DNA from: Lentzea pudingi
GTDB lineage: Bacteria; Actinomycetota; Actinomycetes; Mycobacteriales; Pseudonocardiaceae
DNA length: 64,000 bases
Assembly (NCBI RefSeq): GCF_014646255.1
Contig: NZ_BMNC01000023.1
Location: 1-64,000 of the forward strand
Reading direction: 5' to 3'
Positions within the stretch are counted from its first letter, which is position 1. The number at the start of each line of letters is the position of its first letter. The notes beneath the pieces were generated by a model. That model saw nothing but the letters and a program-made list of their open reading frames with translations. It did no database searches and had not been told where the DNA came from. Of the stretch, positions 50,001-58,432 are shown piece by piece. A program made the translations under genes and the position numbers.

Positions 50001-52461
50001 CGAAGGCACCAGCGGCGTCACCGACGTAGTGCACGACCGCCTTGCCCGTGGCTGCCTGCTCCGACGGGTGCACGGCCGGGTCGCCCTGCTTCAGCCAGAT
50101 CTCGGACGTCACGCTCGGGTCCACGAACCGGTCGACGGACGTGTCCTTCTCGTCGCCCTTGTGCGCGATGAGCCCGACCGACTTGGCGCCCGGCTTCAGC
50201 TTGACCCACGCGAAGCGCCCGTAGGCATCCTCCCCCGCGAACGGCAGCGGCGCGTTCCACTCGGTCGGCGTCTCGACATCGCCCCAGGCGTGCAGGCCCC
50301 AGCCGTCGTAGTTGTCGCGCGCGTAGTGCACGACGAGCCAGTCCGGGTTCTTCGTGCCGGGGTCCGGGAGCGGCGGGGCGGCCACGAGCGACACGAACGC
50401 GCCGTCCGCGCCGATCTCGCCCGACTTCGCGACCACGCGCAGTTCGACGCGCTTGCCGACGGCCGCACCCGGAAGTGCGGACAGGTCGGAGAAGACGCGG
50501 TACGGGGCGGCGTCGTCGGTGCCGAGCACGGTCCAGTCGCGGGTGCCCTCGACGCGAGCGGCGAACGTGGCGGCGGCGTTGGGCGCGCTGATGCCGTCCG
50601 CGCGCAGCTCGACGCGCTCGTCCAGCACCGTTCCGGCGGCGGGAGCGACCAGCACCGGTGCCGGCTTGGACTTCAGGACGTCGCTGGTCCCCTTGAGCAC
50701 CAACGTCGACAGCGCGGGCACGGTCACCGTGACGCGGCCGTTCTGCACGACGGCGTTCTCGAAGCCGGCCGAGGACACCGGGACGGTGACGGTCGCGGGC
50801 GAGGTGCCGGCGTTGGCGACGACGAGGTGCTCGCGGCCGAGGATGCGGCTGAACGCGAACACGTCACCGTCGGCGTACCGGAGCACCTGGTTGCCGTCGC
50901 GCCACACGGGATCGCGGTCGACCTGCGCCGCGAGGGCCTTGAGCTGCTGGTACAGCGGGTGCGCGGTGTTGAAGTTGTCGACAGCACCCGTGCGATCGGA
51001 CCCGATGAGCTTCTCCGCCATGTACTCCGGCGTCTTCGAGGCGAACATGTCCTGACGTGCCAGCTTGTCCCCGCCCGTGCCCGCGAAGCCCTGCTCGTCG
51101 CCGTAGTAGACGACCGGGTTGCCGCGCCACAGGTACATCAGCTGGTTGCCGAGCTTCAACCGTTCCAGCAGCTCGGCGTCCGTGATGCCTGGACGGTCGT
51201 TGCGGATCATCCACGCGATGCGGCCCATGTCGTGGTTGCCGAGGAACGTCGGCAGCGACGAGGCGTTGGAGTCGGCGTCGGTGTAGCGGTCGTCGTCGAG
51301 CAGCACCTCGCCGAGCCGCTGGGAACCCTTGCCGGACAGGAAGTTCAGCGCGCTGCTCTGGAACGGGAAGTCCAGCGTGGCCTGCATGCGGCCGTCGGTC
51401 GTGTACTTCGAGGTGTTCTCGGGCGAGGAGTCGAAGACCTCGCCGAAGACGAAGAAGTCCTTCTTGCCCTTGCGGTTCGCGTACTGCTTCACGTGCGGCG
51501 CGAGGGCCTGCCAGAACTCCAGGTTGACGTGCTTGACGGTGTCGACGCGGTAGCCGTCGATGTCGAGCGTGTCGATCCAGCTGGTGAAGATGTCCTTCAT
51601 GCCGTTGACCACGCGCGGGTGCTCGGTCATGAGGTCGTCGAGGCCGGAGAAGTCGCCCTGCTCGCTCGACTCGCCGGAGAACGTCGAGTCGCCGCGGTTG
51701 TGGTAGAGCGTGGAGTCGTTGAGCCACAACGGGAACTTCGTCGGGCCGTCCTTCACCGGCGTGTACGGGAACGACTTGGCCGCGTCGAGCTTCGGGAAGT
51801 CCCTGCGGCCCGCGTAGTCGTCGAGGTCGAACGGCTTGCCGGACGCGTCCAGGTACGGCTGCGCGCCCGTCGAGACGTACTGGGTCCCGCCCTCGGCGTA
51901 CTTGATCACGTCCGCGGTGTGGTTCGCGACGATGTCGAAGAAGACCTTGATGCCACGCCGGTGCGCGTCGCGGATCAGGTCGCGCATCTCCTGCGTGGTG
52001 CCGAAGTGCGGGTCGAGCTTGGTGAAGTCGAGCGTCCAGTAGCCGTGGTAGCCGGCGGAGTCGCCCTGCACCCAGCGGTTGAGGAACATCGGCGTCATCC
52101 AGATCGCCGTGATGCCCATGCCGTCGAGGTAGTCGAGCTTCCGGTGCAGGCCCTTGAGGTCACCACCGTGGTAGAAGCCCTTGTCAGCGGGGTCGAACCC
52201 GTGCTCGGCGGCCTTCGAACGGCCACGGTCGTTGCCCGGGTCCCCGTTCGCGAACCGGTCGGGCATCACGAAGTAGAAGCGCTCGCCTCGCAGGTCATCG
52301 CGTTTGGGCGGCAACGCGAGTCTCGCGTCCCCGTCGCGCACACCGGGCGCTATGTCCACCACCTCCCCCACGGCCAGGCGTTGCGGTGGAGCGGCAACGG
52401 CCTGAACGGGTGTCAGGGGAAGCAAAACCAGTGCAGCGAGCGCGGCGACGACCCGACGCAT
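47062..52461 (-). CDS. Secreted two-headed alpha-amylase / pullulanase
   Basis: The 1799-residue protein starts with a signal peptide (RRVVAALAALVLLPLTPVQAVAA). The first GH13 catalytic module has nucleophile DGYRVDTVKH near 303, acid FGEVFD near 340 and LGNHD near 407. Two pullulanase-associated (PUD) carbohydrate-binding modules follow, near 700-800 and 875-975. Then come a CBM48-like N-domain and a second GH13_14 pullulanase module (YNHT, DGFRFDLMGHH near 1420, GEGWEFG near 1459, DAHDNEALF near 1587). It should cut both alpha-1,4 and alpha-1,6 bonds of starch outside the cell. Streptomycetes have similar bifunctional proteins. AAGGAGG lies 5 nt before the ATG. The promoter region carries TCTTGCAG- and GCAAA-type palindromes. 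Confidence 0.94.
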   Translation of the reverse strand: MRRVVAALAALVLLPLTPVQAVAAPPQRLAVGEVVDIAPGVRDGDARLALPPKRDDLRGERFYFVMPDRFANGDPGNDRGRSKAAEHGFDPADKGFYHGGDLKGLHRKLDYLDGMGITAIWMTPMFLNRWVQGDSAGYHGYWTLDFTKLDPHFGTTQEMRDLIRDAHRRGIKVFFDIVANHTADVIKYAEGGTQYVSTGAQPYLDASGKPFDLDDYAGRRDFPKLDAAKSFPYTPVKDGPTKFPLWLNDSTLYHNRGDSTFSGESSEQGDFSGLDDLMTEHPRVVNGMKDIFTSWIDTLDIDGYRVDTVKHVNLEFWQALAPHVKQYANRKGKKDFFVFGEVFDSSPENTSKYTTDGRMQATLDFPFQSSALNFLSGKGSQRLGEVLLDDDRYTDADSNASSLPTFLGNHDMGRIAWMIRNDRPGITDAELLERLKLGNQLMYLWRGNPVVYYGDEQGFAGTGGDKLARQDMFASKTPEYMAEKLIGSDRTGAVDNFNTAHPLYQQLKALAAQVDRDPVWRDGNQVLRYADGDVFAFSRILGREHLVVANAGTSPATVTVPVSSAGFENAVVQNGRVTVTVPALSTLVLKGTSDVLKSKPAPVLVAPAAGTVLDERVELRADGISAPNAAATFAARVEGTRDWTVLGTDDAAPYRVFSDLSALPGAAVGKRVELRVVAKSGEIGADGAFVSLVAAPPLPDPGTKNPDWLVVHYARDNYDGWGLHAWGDVETPTEWNAPLPFAGEDAYGRFAWVKLKPGAKSVGLIAHKGDEKDTSVDRFVDPSVTSEIWLKQGDPAVHPSEQAATGKAVVHYVGDAAGAFVRVAGRGDVPFVNGVAELPPTTDFSVVRGTTVEASGKFTSGHAWVAGGKVHASLAAAENRAVIHYNRPDGDYTDWTMYHWTGSAEPSPGWNQSRVPDGRDQFGVYWSVPLAAGAAGLSYIVHRGDTKDPGPDQFLDLGQKGNEVWQLQGNETYLLPPNAGPAADDDLTKAKAIWIAKDKVVWDVPSVQSDGYRLEYGPRVLRLSPTTEEVPAQFPHLRGKPVFAVRGFVDEALRDKLSAVHVDAGGAIRHRTSVQIAGVLDDRYAAAATKLTFGPTFDHGRASVRLWAPTASNVKLRLFDQPAGEPRKVVQLERDAASGSWTGSGDWKNKYYQFEVTNWQRTVVVTDPYSVALSVNSTHSQFADLKDSRSMPAGWARDVAKGMGGAITELHVRDFSINDQSVPAADRGTYKAFTHRDSTGMKHLKTLAAAGMDTVHLLPTFDIATIPEKRSEQATPACDLKALPADSDQQQACVGAVAGRDGFNWGYDPFHYDVPEGSYATADAQNGWARSKQYREMVKSLHDNGNRVVVDVVYNHTAAFGDAPTSVLDKVVPGYYQRLNLDGSVANSTCCANTATENAMMGKLVVDSVVRWARNYKVDGFRFDLMGHHPKANILAVRAALDALTVERDGVDGRKIGVYGEGWEFGEVAGNARFEQATQANMAGTGVGTFSDRLRDAVRGGGPFDDDPRVQGLGSGLAGDVNSSPANGDVAARLENYSDLVKLGMAGNMASYQFQSAAGPVVSGRDVQYNGSPAGYTGQPLEAITYVDAHDNEALFDALMYKLKPETSMADRVRMQTVSLAPALLGQGRPFVHAGTEFLRSKSLDRNSYDSGDWFNAYDPSLRDNGFGRGLPPKADNEAKWPYAKPLLGLAKPSSSDMKASLDATLELLRIRQSSPLFSLGSAELVQQKVSFPAARSGLVVMHIDDTVGPDVDGLRKGLVVVINPYPTDQAATLPAGDWKPLTREKKAGAARSVVVLER

Positions 52462-52482
52462 CGCGACCTCCTTGTCGCAAAC

Positions 52483-52500
52483 TCTTGCAGGGTTGCTGCA
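52483..52500 (-). promoter_or_regulatory. Candidate LacI/MalR-type operator ahead of the pullulanase gene
   Basis: TGCAG-GGTTG-CTGCA is a perfect inverted repeat, and TCTTGCAG within it matches the repeat reported upstream of streptomycete amylase and maltose genes. It lies about 22-39 bases before the start codon, where a repressor would block initiation. Confidence 0.5.
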
Positions 52501-52541
52501 CGAAACCACGACAAACAGCGGGAAACAATACGTCGGGCACT

Positions 52542-52553
52542 GCAAATGTTTGC
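52542..52553 (-). promoter_or_regulatory. Second candidate operator (GCAAATGTTTGC)
   Basis: The 12-base near-palindrome GCAAA-TG-TTTGC is 42 bases upstream of the first site and overlaps the 3' edge of the preceding gene. Its sequence is LacI-family-like. Confidence 0.35.
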
Positions 52554-52555
52554 GA

Positions 52556-53800
52556 TCAGCCTGCCGGACGCCGGTAGGTGATCGCCATCTTCAGCGGATG
52601 GGAGCGCCACTCGTTGACCGCCAGGCCGGCGATCACGCCGATGCCCTCGACGGACTCGGGCGTGGCCGGGGCGCTGCGGCTCGGCGCGCCCGCCAGCGGT
52701 CCTTCCGACGGCGGCGGGGAGAACTGGGCGATGACCACCTGCTGCCCCTCGTGCGGCTGCACGGCCAGCAGGATGTGCGGATCGGCCTGTTCGTCCGCGT
52801 TCTCGATCGGTTCCAGGGACAGGAACTCACCGCGGTCCGCCGCCGCGCCCGCCATCCGGCCGGCCCACTTGAAGGCGTCCATGACGTCGTCGTCGGTCAA
52901 CGCACCGTCGGCCTCGGGCAGCGAGACCTGCTGCAGGCGGGTGCTGTGCGCGGTCATCTGGCCGTTGGTGGTGAAGCGGTCGGGGATCATCGCCTCGCCG
53001 GTCTCGACGTCGATGAGGAGCATGTCGCGGAACCGGGTCTCGGCGAGCGGCGAACGCCCCATGAGGCCGAGGCCGAGCATCTCCTTCAGCTTCGGGTCGG
53101 TCGTCCGCCAGTACGTGGTCTCCTCGCCGATCTGCAGGCCGACGAAGCCCTTCACCGGCAGGCTCGGCAGTGCGGTGACAAGCCTCTGACCAGGCTCGAC
53201 CGGCGGTGTCGGCGCCTGGCCACGGAACGGCGGCAGGGAGGCGAACCCCGGATCCACCCGTGCCGTGCGGACCACGTGGTGCGCCCACGCACGCACGCGG
53301 GACAACGGGTGGTCGGGGAACCGTGCGTCGTGGCGGGGGTCGTCGCCCGCGTGGAACGGCAGCACGCCCTCCAGTTCGGGCGCGTACGGGTGCTTCCTGG
53401 TCCAGTTCTGGAACCCCATCTCGGCCGCGAGGATGGCCTCCCGCGTGCCCGTCATGCCGCGTTCCACCGCGCCGAGCCGCAGCACGGCGCTGCAGTTCTC
53501 CTTCGGGATGGTGAAGGACGCGACGAACACCTGCCCGTGCGGCTGGTTCGGCAGCGGCATCTTGACGATCCGCAGCAGCGTCGGCGCCCCTCCGAGCTGG
53601 ACGACGTGCGCCTCGATCAGGCAGCCGGTCTCGCCGTGGAGGAGGGCGAGGTCGTGCCGGAGCCTCGGCAGGTCGTCCAGCCCGGCCGGCAGATCCGGGA
53701 CCAGGCCGTGGTAGGCCAGTTCGGCCTGGTCACCGCTGGGGTGCTGCCAGGTGTTCTGGTCGAGCTGACGGAAGCCGGTGGTGTCGAACGAGATGGGCAC
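52556..53800 (-). CDS. Hypothetical protein, 414 residues
   Basis: The protein is soluble, with no signal peptide and no recognised domain. It begins PISFDTTGFRQLDQNTWQHPSGDQAEL and contains HGETGCLIEAHVVQLGGAPTLLRIVKMP. The start is GTG 53800. It is 21 bases after the PhoD stop, so it may be part of the phoD or type VII cassette transcript, and it ends 94 bases before the pullulanase start. Confidence 0.7.
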   Translation of the reverse strand: MPISFDTTGFRQLDQNTWQHPSGDQAELAYHGLVPDLPAGLDDLPRLRHDLALLHGETGCLIEAHVVQLGGAPTLLRIVKMPLPNQPHGQVFVASFTIPKENCSAVLRLGAVERGMTGTREAILAAEMGFQNWTRKHPYAPELEGVLPFHAGDDPRHDARFPDHPLSRVRAWAHHVVRTARVDPGFASLPPFRGQAPTPPVEPGQRLVTALPSLPVKGFVGLQIGEETTYWRTTDPKLKEMLGLGLMGRSPLAETRFRDMLLIDVETGEAMIPDRFTTNGQMTAHSTRLQQVSLPEADGALTDDDVMDAFKWAGRMAGAAADRGEFLSLEPIENADEQADPHILLAVQPHEGQQVVIAQFSPPPSEGPLAGAPSRSAPATPESVEGIGVIAGLAVNEWRSHPLKMAITYRRPAG

Positions 53801-53821
53801 CCACCGACCCTACGACTCCCG

Positions 53822-55330
53822 TCAGGCGGCCCTGAGCGTTTTGGACCAGAGCGAGGCGCCGGTCGCGTCGCGCAGCCACACCGTGAGCTCGTGCTGCGAC
53901 GCCCTGACCTCGCCGAAGTGCTGGAACCCGTCCAGCGGTGAGGTGTTGGCGGCGGGCGGGGCGTGCACGAACACGGCCTGCGGGCCGAACGTCGGGTCGA
54001 GCGTGTTGGGACCGAACGCGCCGGAGTGCAGCGGGCCCGACACGAACTCCCAGAACGGGTCGAAGTCGCCGACGGCCGCGCGGTCGGGCGAGTAGTGGTG
54101 CGCGGCGGTGTAGTGGACGTCCGCGGTGAGCCACACGGTGTTGCGGACCCGGCGGCGCTTGAGCTCCCTGAGCACCCACGCGATCTCGTGCTCACGGCCG
54201 TTGGGCGCGCCCGGCAGGCCGTTCGCGACGCCCTCGATGTCGGCGCCGTCCGGGACGGTCAGGCCGATCGGCAGGTCGGCCGCGATGATCTTCCACGTGG
54301 CGGTGCTGCGGCTGAGTCCGTCGACGAGCCACTTCGCCTGCTGGGCACCCAGGATGACGCCCGGCTTGTCCTTGGGCGAGGTGTTGCGGTCCTTGTAGGT
54401 GCGCATGTCGAGCACGAAGATCTCGACGTTGCGACCGTAGGAGAACTTCCGGTAGACGCGACCGTCCACAGCGCGCTTCTGATCGATCGGCATCCACTCG
54501 TGGAACGCCTGGAAAGCCCGCTGCGCCAACACGTCCACGCGCTTCTCGGTGTAGAGCGGGTTTTCGAGGATCTCGCCCGGATACCAGTTGTTCGTGACCT
54601 CGTGGTCGTCCCATTGCGCGTAGACCGGCACCTGGGACGCGAAGCGCTTCACGTTGTCGTCGAGGAAGTTGTAGGCGAACTGACCGCGGTACTCGTCGAG
54701 CGTCTCGGCCACTTTGGACTTCTCCGGCGTGACGAGGTTGCGCCAGATCCGGCCATCCGGGAGCGTGACGCTCGCCTGCATCGGGTTGTCGGAGTAGACG
54801 CTGTCGCCGCTGTGGATGAAGAAGTCCGGCCTGCGGTCGGCCATGGCCTTGAAGATCGGCATGCCGCCGATGTCGGGGTTGATGCCCCAGCCCTGGCCCG
54901 CGACGTCACCGGACCACACGAACCGCACGTCGTCGCGGCCGAGCGGGGCGGTGGTGAAGCTGCCCGTCACGGGTTCGCTGCGGGAGCGGCCGTGCAGGTC
55001 CTCGGCCGTGACGCGGTAGTACGCGGGGCGGCCGGGCAGCAGGCTCGACACCCTGACCTGCCCGGTTCCACCGGTCTCCGGGGTGAGCAACGGGCCGCGG
55101 ACGCGGCGCGAGAAGCGGAACTTCGGGTCGTTGGACACCTCGACGACCATCCGCGAGGGACGGTCGGCGCGCGTCCACACGATGCCGCCGTCCCACGTGA
55201 CGTCGCCGGACTGCACGCCGTGGGTGAGGATCGGGCGGTCGGTCTTCGCGAGGCTGACGCCACTCGGCACCAGCGCGGCGGCCGTACCGAGTGCGCCTGC
55301 CTTGAACAACGTACGACGGTCGAAGGTCAT
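53822..55330 (-). CDS. phoD: PhoD-type alkaline phosphatase / phosphodiesterase
   Basis: The 502-residue protein has a twin-arginine signal peptide (DRRTLFKAGALGTAAALVPSGVSLA). The PhoD N-domain (ILTHGVQSGDVTWDGGIVWTRADRPSRMVVEVS) and metal-site motifs FIHSGDSVYSD, AQWDDHEVTNNW and WLTADVHYTAAHHYSP follow. It releases phosphate from organic esters outside the cell using Ca2+/Fe3+. No obvious PhoP box was identified in the short upstream gap. It follows the type VII cassette on the same strand. Confidence 0.93.
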   Translation of the reverse strand: MTFDRRTLFKAGALGTAAALVPSGVSLAKTDRPILTHGVQSGDVTWDGGIVWTRADRPSRMVVEVSNDPKFRFSRRVRGPLLTPETGGTGQVRVSSLLPGRPAYYRVTAEDLHGRSRSEPVTGSFTTAPLGRDDVRFVWSGDVAGQGWGINPDIGGMPIFKAMADRRPDFFIHSGDSVYSDNPMQASVTLPDGRIWRNLVTPEKSKVAETLDEYRGQFAYNFLDDNVKRFASQVPVYAQWDDHEVTNNWYPGEILENPLYTEKRVDVLAQRAFQAFHEWMPIDQKRAVDGRVYRKFSYGRNVEIFVLDMRTYKDRNTSPKDKPGVILGAQQAKWLVDGLSRSTATWKIIAADLPIGLTVPDGADIEGVANGLPGAPNGREHEIAWVLRELKRRRVRNTVWLTADVHYTAAHHYSPDRAAVGDFDPFWEFVSGPLHSGAFGPNTLDPTFGPQAVFVHAPPAANTSPLDGFQHFGEVRASQHELTVWLRDATGASLWSKTLRAA

Positions 55331-55390
55331 GCGCGGTTTCTAGTCGCCGGTTCTGACCACCGGCCGAACCCGAGGTGAACTTCAGCAGCG

Positions 55391-56089
55391 CTACGTCAGG
55401 CGCTTGAGCCAGTCGGTGATGATCTGGCGCGACGCGGGCGTGGCGTGCACCCACGTCTGGTGGTTCTCGTCGGTGTACTTGACCACGAGCCAGCGGCCGT
55501 CCTCGAAGTCGATCGTGGTGAGGAAGGTCTTGGCGCGCTGCCTGCCCTCGCCGCTGCGCTTCGCCGCGTACAGCTTCGCCGTGCCCTTGCGGGGCTGGGC
55601 GAGCAGCTGGCGCAGCGAGATCGACGGCGACGCCTTGCCGGGCTGGTGCAGCTTGATCTCGGTCTCGTGCACGTTGATCGACGCGCCGCGGCCCGCCGGC
55701 ACGTCCGGCAGCTGCATCGCGAGGACCTCCGGCGCGTTCTCCGGCCGGATGGGGTGCAGCTGCACGAACCCGTTGTCGTGCAGGGCGAGCACCCCGTGCT
55801 GCGCGTTCACCGCCACGACCACGGGCTTGGTCTCCTGCGGCGTGACCGCGATCCAGGCCGAGTAGTCGTGCTCGGCCTTGGCGATCAGGTGCAGCGTGCC
55901 CCGGACGTCCGGGTGGTCGAGCCCGAGCCGGCGCAGCTCACCGATGACGTCGCGCTCGATGAGCACGCGTTCGTCCTCGGTCTCACCGGGCGAGTCGACG
56001 GAGAGCGCGGGGTGGTACTCGCCCAGTCCCTCCTGCTTCCACAGCACGTCGAAGGCGAGGTCGGACAGTTGGATGGACGACCGCAGCAC
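55391..56089 (-). CDS. EspG-like ESX secretion chaperone
   Basis: The 232-residue protein begins VLRSSIQLSDLAFDVLWKQEGLGEYHPAL and contains AWIAVTPQETKPVVVAVNAQHGVLALHDNGFVQL, the EspG family pattern of Pseudonocardiales. EspG proteins bind PE/PPE heterodimers and keep them soluble for type VII export. GTG 56089 lies one base after the PPE-like stop, so the pair is coupled. Confidence 0.85.
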   Translation of the reverse strand: MLRSSIQLSDLAFDVLWKQEGLGEYHPALSVDSPGETEDERVLIERDVIGELRRLGLDHPDVRGTLHLIAKAEHDYSAWIAVTPQETKPVVVAVNAQHGVLALHDNGFVQLHPIRPENAPEVLAMQLPDVPAGRGASINVHETEIKLHQPGKASPSISLRQLLAQPRKGTAKLYAAKRSGEGRQRAKTFLTTIDFEDGRWLVVKYTDENHQTWVHATPASRQIITDWLKRLT

Positions 56090-56090
56090 G

Positions 56091-57413
56091 TCACCCCCCG
56101 ATCGTCGGCGGAGCGACCATCGGCATGTCGCCGATGATCTCGTTCGTGTTCTCCTCGGTGACGAGGTAGTCGGCGGACTTGTGTTCCAGGTCGTCCTCGC
56201 CCTGGCCCTTCTGCCCGTGACCACCCATCCCGCCCACGCCGGCCGCACCGGCCCTTCCGGCCGTGCCTGCCGCACCGCCGCGAGCACCCGCCGCGGTCTC
56301 GCCCATGCCGCCGAACACCCCGGCCTTGCCGCCGGGCTGCTGGGCCGCCGTTCCGGCCGTGCCGGAGGTTCCGCCGCCACCGAGGCCGCCGCTTCCGAAC
56401 TTGCCGGCACCGCCCGCGCCGCCGCCGAACTTGCCCGCGCCACCCGCTCCGGGACCGCCGACGCCACCGCGACCGCCACCTGGGCCACCGCCGCCTGGGC
56501 CACCACGACCGGGGCCGCCAGGACCGCCGGGGCCTCCGGTGTTCGGGCGGACGGGCACGCCGACGGGCGGGAGACCCGTGTTGGTCGGCCTGTCGATCAC
56601 GCTGCCGACCGGGGGCTTGCCGGTGAGGTTGTCGCCGCCCGGCTTGCCGGTGCTGCTGGTGTTCGTGTTGTCCGACGAGCTGGTGGTGGTCTGGTCGCCG
56701 TTGGTGGTCGGCATGGTCCAGTCGGTGCCGGTCGTGCTCTGCGGCGTGCTGGTCGAGGACGTGCTGGACGTGCTCGACGTGCTCGACGAGCGCGTGGTCG
56801 TGGTGTTGTTGTTCGTCGTCTTGTCGTCACCGTTGTCACCACCTGTGTCGGTGATCTCGACCACGAGGCTGTCGGTCATGACGCCGGGGAACTCCTTCGG
56901 CAGCTCACCGCGGTTGGTGTTGCTGGCGCTCTGGAATTCCTTGTAGACGTTGCGGTTGTGGGTTTCCTCGGCGTTGTAGCTGTTGACCTTGTCCTCGGTG
57001 TCGGTGTCCCAAGGGGTCGCGTCGTCCCACAGGTTCGTGTCCGGCTTGGTCGCCGGCATGTCCTTGAGCTGACCCTTGTTCAGGGTGAACTGGTGGACCT
57101 GGTTGGAGATCGAGCGGTCGGCCTGCCGCAGGGCGTCCTGCATCTGGATCATGGCCTGGTTGATGGGGTTCGCGGCGGCCTGAGCGGCATTCGCGCTCGC
57201 ACCCGTCCACGCCTCGCCCAGCGTCTCGCCCACCCGCTTGAGCCTCGCCTCGATGCCGCCGTACTCGCGACCCAGCCCCATGGCCGCCTTCGCGGCGACA
57301 TCCGCCGACGTGGTGCCGGGGCCTCCGTGCATCTGGGAGTAGATCTGGGCTCCCGAGAAGCCCTCGGCACGTGTGTTGTCCTCGGTGAAACAGCTGGGCG
57401 CTGGCCGCGTCAC
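56091..57413 (-). CDS. PPE-like type VII secretion substrate
   Basis: The 440-residue protein has an N-terminal helical PPE/WXG-type part (EGFSGAQIYSQMHGGPGTTSADVAAKAAMGLGREYGGIEARLKRVGETLGEAWTGASANAAQAA). A Ser/Thr/Asn-rich linker follows, then a Gly/Pro-rich low-complexity tail ending NTNEIIGDMPMVAPPTIGG. It likely forms a helical pair with the WXG100-like protein two genes upstream and is exported by an ESX machine encoded elsewhere. The GTG start overlaps the DUF3558 stop as GTGA. Confidence 0.85.
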   Translation of the reverse strand: MTRPAPSCFTEDNTRAEGFSGAQIYSQMHGGPGTTSADVAAKAAMGLGREYGGIEARLKRVGETLGEAWTGASANAAQAAANPINQAMIQMQDALRQADRSISNQVHQFTLNKGQLKDMPATKPDTNLWDDATPWDTDTEDKVNSYNAEETHNRNVYKEFQSASNTNRGELPKEFPGVMTDSLVVEITDTGGDNGDDKTTNNNTTTTRSSSTSSTSSTSSTSTPQSTTGTDWTMPTTNGDQTTTSSSDNTNTSSTGKPGGDNLTGKPPVGSVIDRPTNTGLPPVGVPVRPNTGGPGGPGGPGRGGPGGGGPGGGRGGVGGPGAGGAGKFGGGAGGAGKFGSGGLGGGGTSGTAGTAAQQPGGKAGVFGGMGETAAGARGGAAGTAGRAGAAGVGGMGGHGQKGQGEDDLEHKSADYLVTEENTNEIIGDMPMVAPPTIGG

Positions 57414-58015
57414 TTCACACCTGCCTTCATCGTGGTGATGGCGAGATTCGCGAACTCGGTGATGCCCGCACACGGGTCGGCGAACTTCGGGCTGCCTTGA
57501 TCGCTCTGGAACGTGAAGGTGACGGCCTTCGTGTCGGACACGCCGACCAGCAAGGCGCAGTCACCCTTGTCCCGGGCCTCCGACACGAGCGCGATGTACG
57601 TGGGGTAGCCCTGGATGGCGGGCTGCGGCTCGAAAGCCTTGTAGATCGTGTCCTTGCTGGGCACGATGGTGGAGAGGTTCGTACCGTCCGGGAAGAACGC
57701 GACCCCGGGAGCCATCTTCGCCGGCGTGCTCGCGCCCAGCCAAATGCAGGCCTTGCTGACTTCGGTGTTGTTGACCCTGCCGCTGACGCCGGGCAAGCCG
57801 AACGCTTCCACCTGAGCCGGTGTGACCGTGGTGCACGGATCGGCTTCGAAGGCCTTGACGTCGAGCGGGTTGTCGATCTCGGGGACCACGCCGCCGTTGC
57901 CACTGCTGGTCGGCTGGCTCGCGGCGGTGGGCGTGCCGGTCGTGCCACCGCTGTCGCCGCAGCCCGCCAGCAACGCGAGCGCCGCGGTACCGGCGACGAT
58001 GGTTCGGATGCGCAA
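57410..58015 (-). CDS. DUF3558 lipoprotein
   Basis: The 201-residue protein has the lipobox LLAGC at residues 16-20 and a Ser/Thr/Pro-rich spacer. A DUF3558 domain follows (DPCTTVTPAQVEAFGL, ACIWLG, ALLVGVSDTKAVTF, DPCAGITEFANLAI). Such lipoproteins regularly accompany ESX substrates in Pseudonocardiales. The role is unknown. The start is TTG with AAGGA about 10 nt upstream. Confidence 0.88.
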   Translation of the reverse strand: MRIRTIVAGTAALALLAGCGDSGGTTGTPTAASQPTSSGNGGVVPEIDNPLDVKAFEADPCTTVTPAQVEAFGLPGVSGRVNNTEVSKACIWLGASTPAKMAPGVAFFPDGTNLSTIVPSKDTIYKAFEPQPAIQGYPTYIALVSEARDKGDCALLVGVSDTKAVTFTFQSDQGSPKFADPCAGITEFANLAITTMKAGVK

Positions 58016-58028
58016 CAGCCCAGTCCTT

Positions 58029-58325
58029 CTACTTGAGGTTGTCCCGGTTGCCCTGTTCGGTCTGCTCGTACTGGCGCAGCGTGGCCTTCAAGTTCTCGAT
58101 CCGGGTGGTCAGCGTGTCCTGGAGCTGCTCGTTGGACTTCTGGTGCGCCTCACCGGCGGCACGCGCCCAGTTCGCGTAGACCTGGCTCGGCATGTCCTTG
58201 CCGGCACCCTGGACAACGGTCAGCACGACGCCGGTCTGATGAGCCGCCAGGAGTTCGTCGCGGATGGACTCGTACTCCTTGATGGCCGCGCGCAGCGTCT
58301 CCAGATCGACCTTGGTCCCGCTCAT
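58029..58325 (-). CDS. WXG100-like ESX protein
   Basis: The 98-residue protein is all-helical, with the central turn YANWARAAGEAH in place of a strict WxG. It begins SGTKVDLETLRAAIKEYESIRDELL. Size and gene position fit an ESX substrate or the PE-like partner of the PPE-like protein. GGGGAGG precedes the ATG. It is the first gene of the cassette. Confidence 0.75.
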   Translation of the reverse strand: MSGTKVDLETLRAAIKEYESIRDELLAAHQTGVVLTVVQGAGKDMPSQVYANWARAAGEAHQKSNEQLQDTLTTRIENLKATLRQYEQTEQGNRDNLK

Positions 58326-58432
58326 CCCCAGCGCCCTCCCCGCAGATCAGTGCGTCAAGCAGCGTACCGCCGGGTCGCGAGGCCAGCCCGGGTTTCGCGG
58401 CACGATCGGGTGAACACGAAGTACTGGCCGCG

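Noticed and set aside
49765..52581. 938-codon plus-strand frame opposite the pullulanase gene
   Set aside because: Val/Arg/His-rich mirror of the real gene, with no signal peptide or motif.
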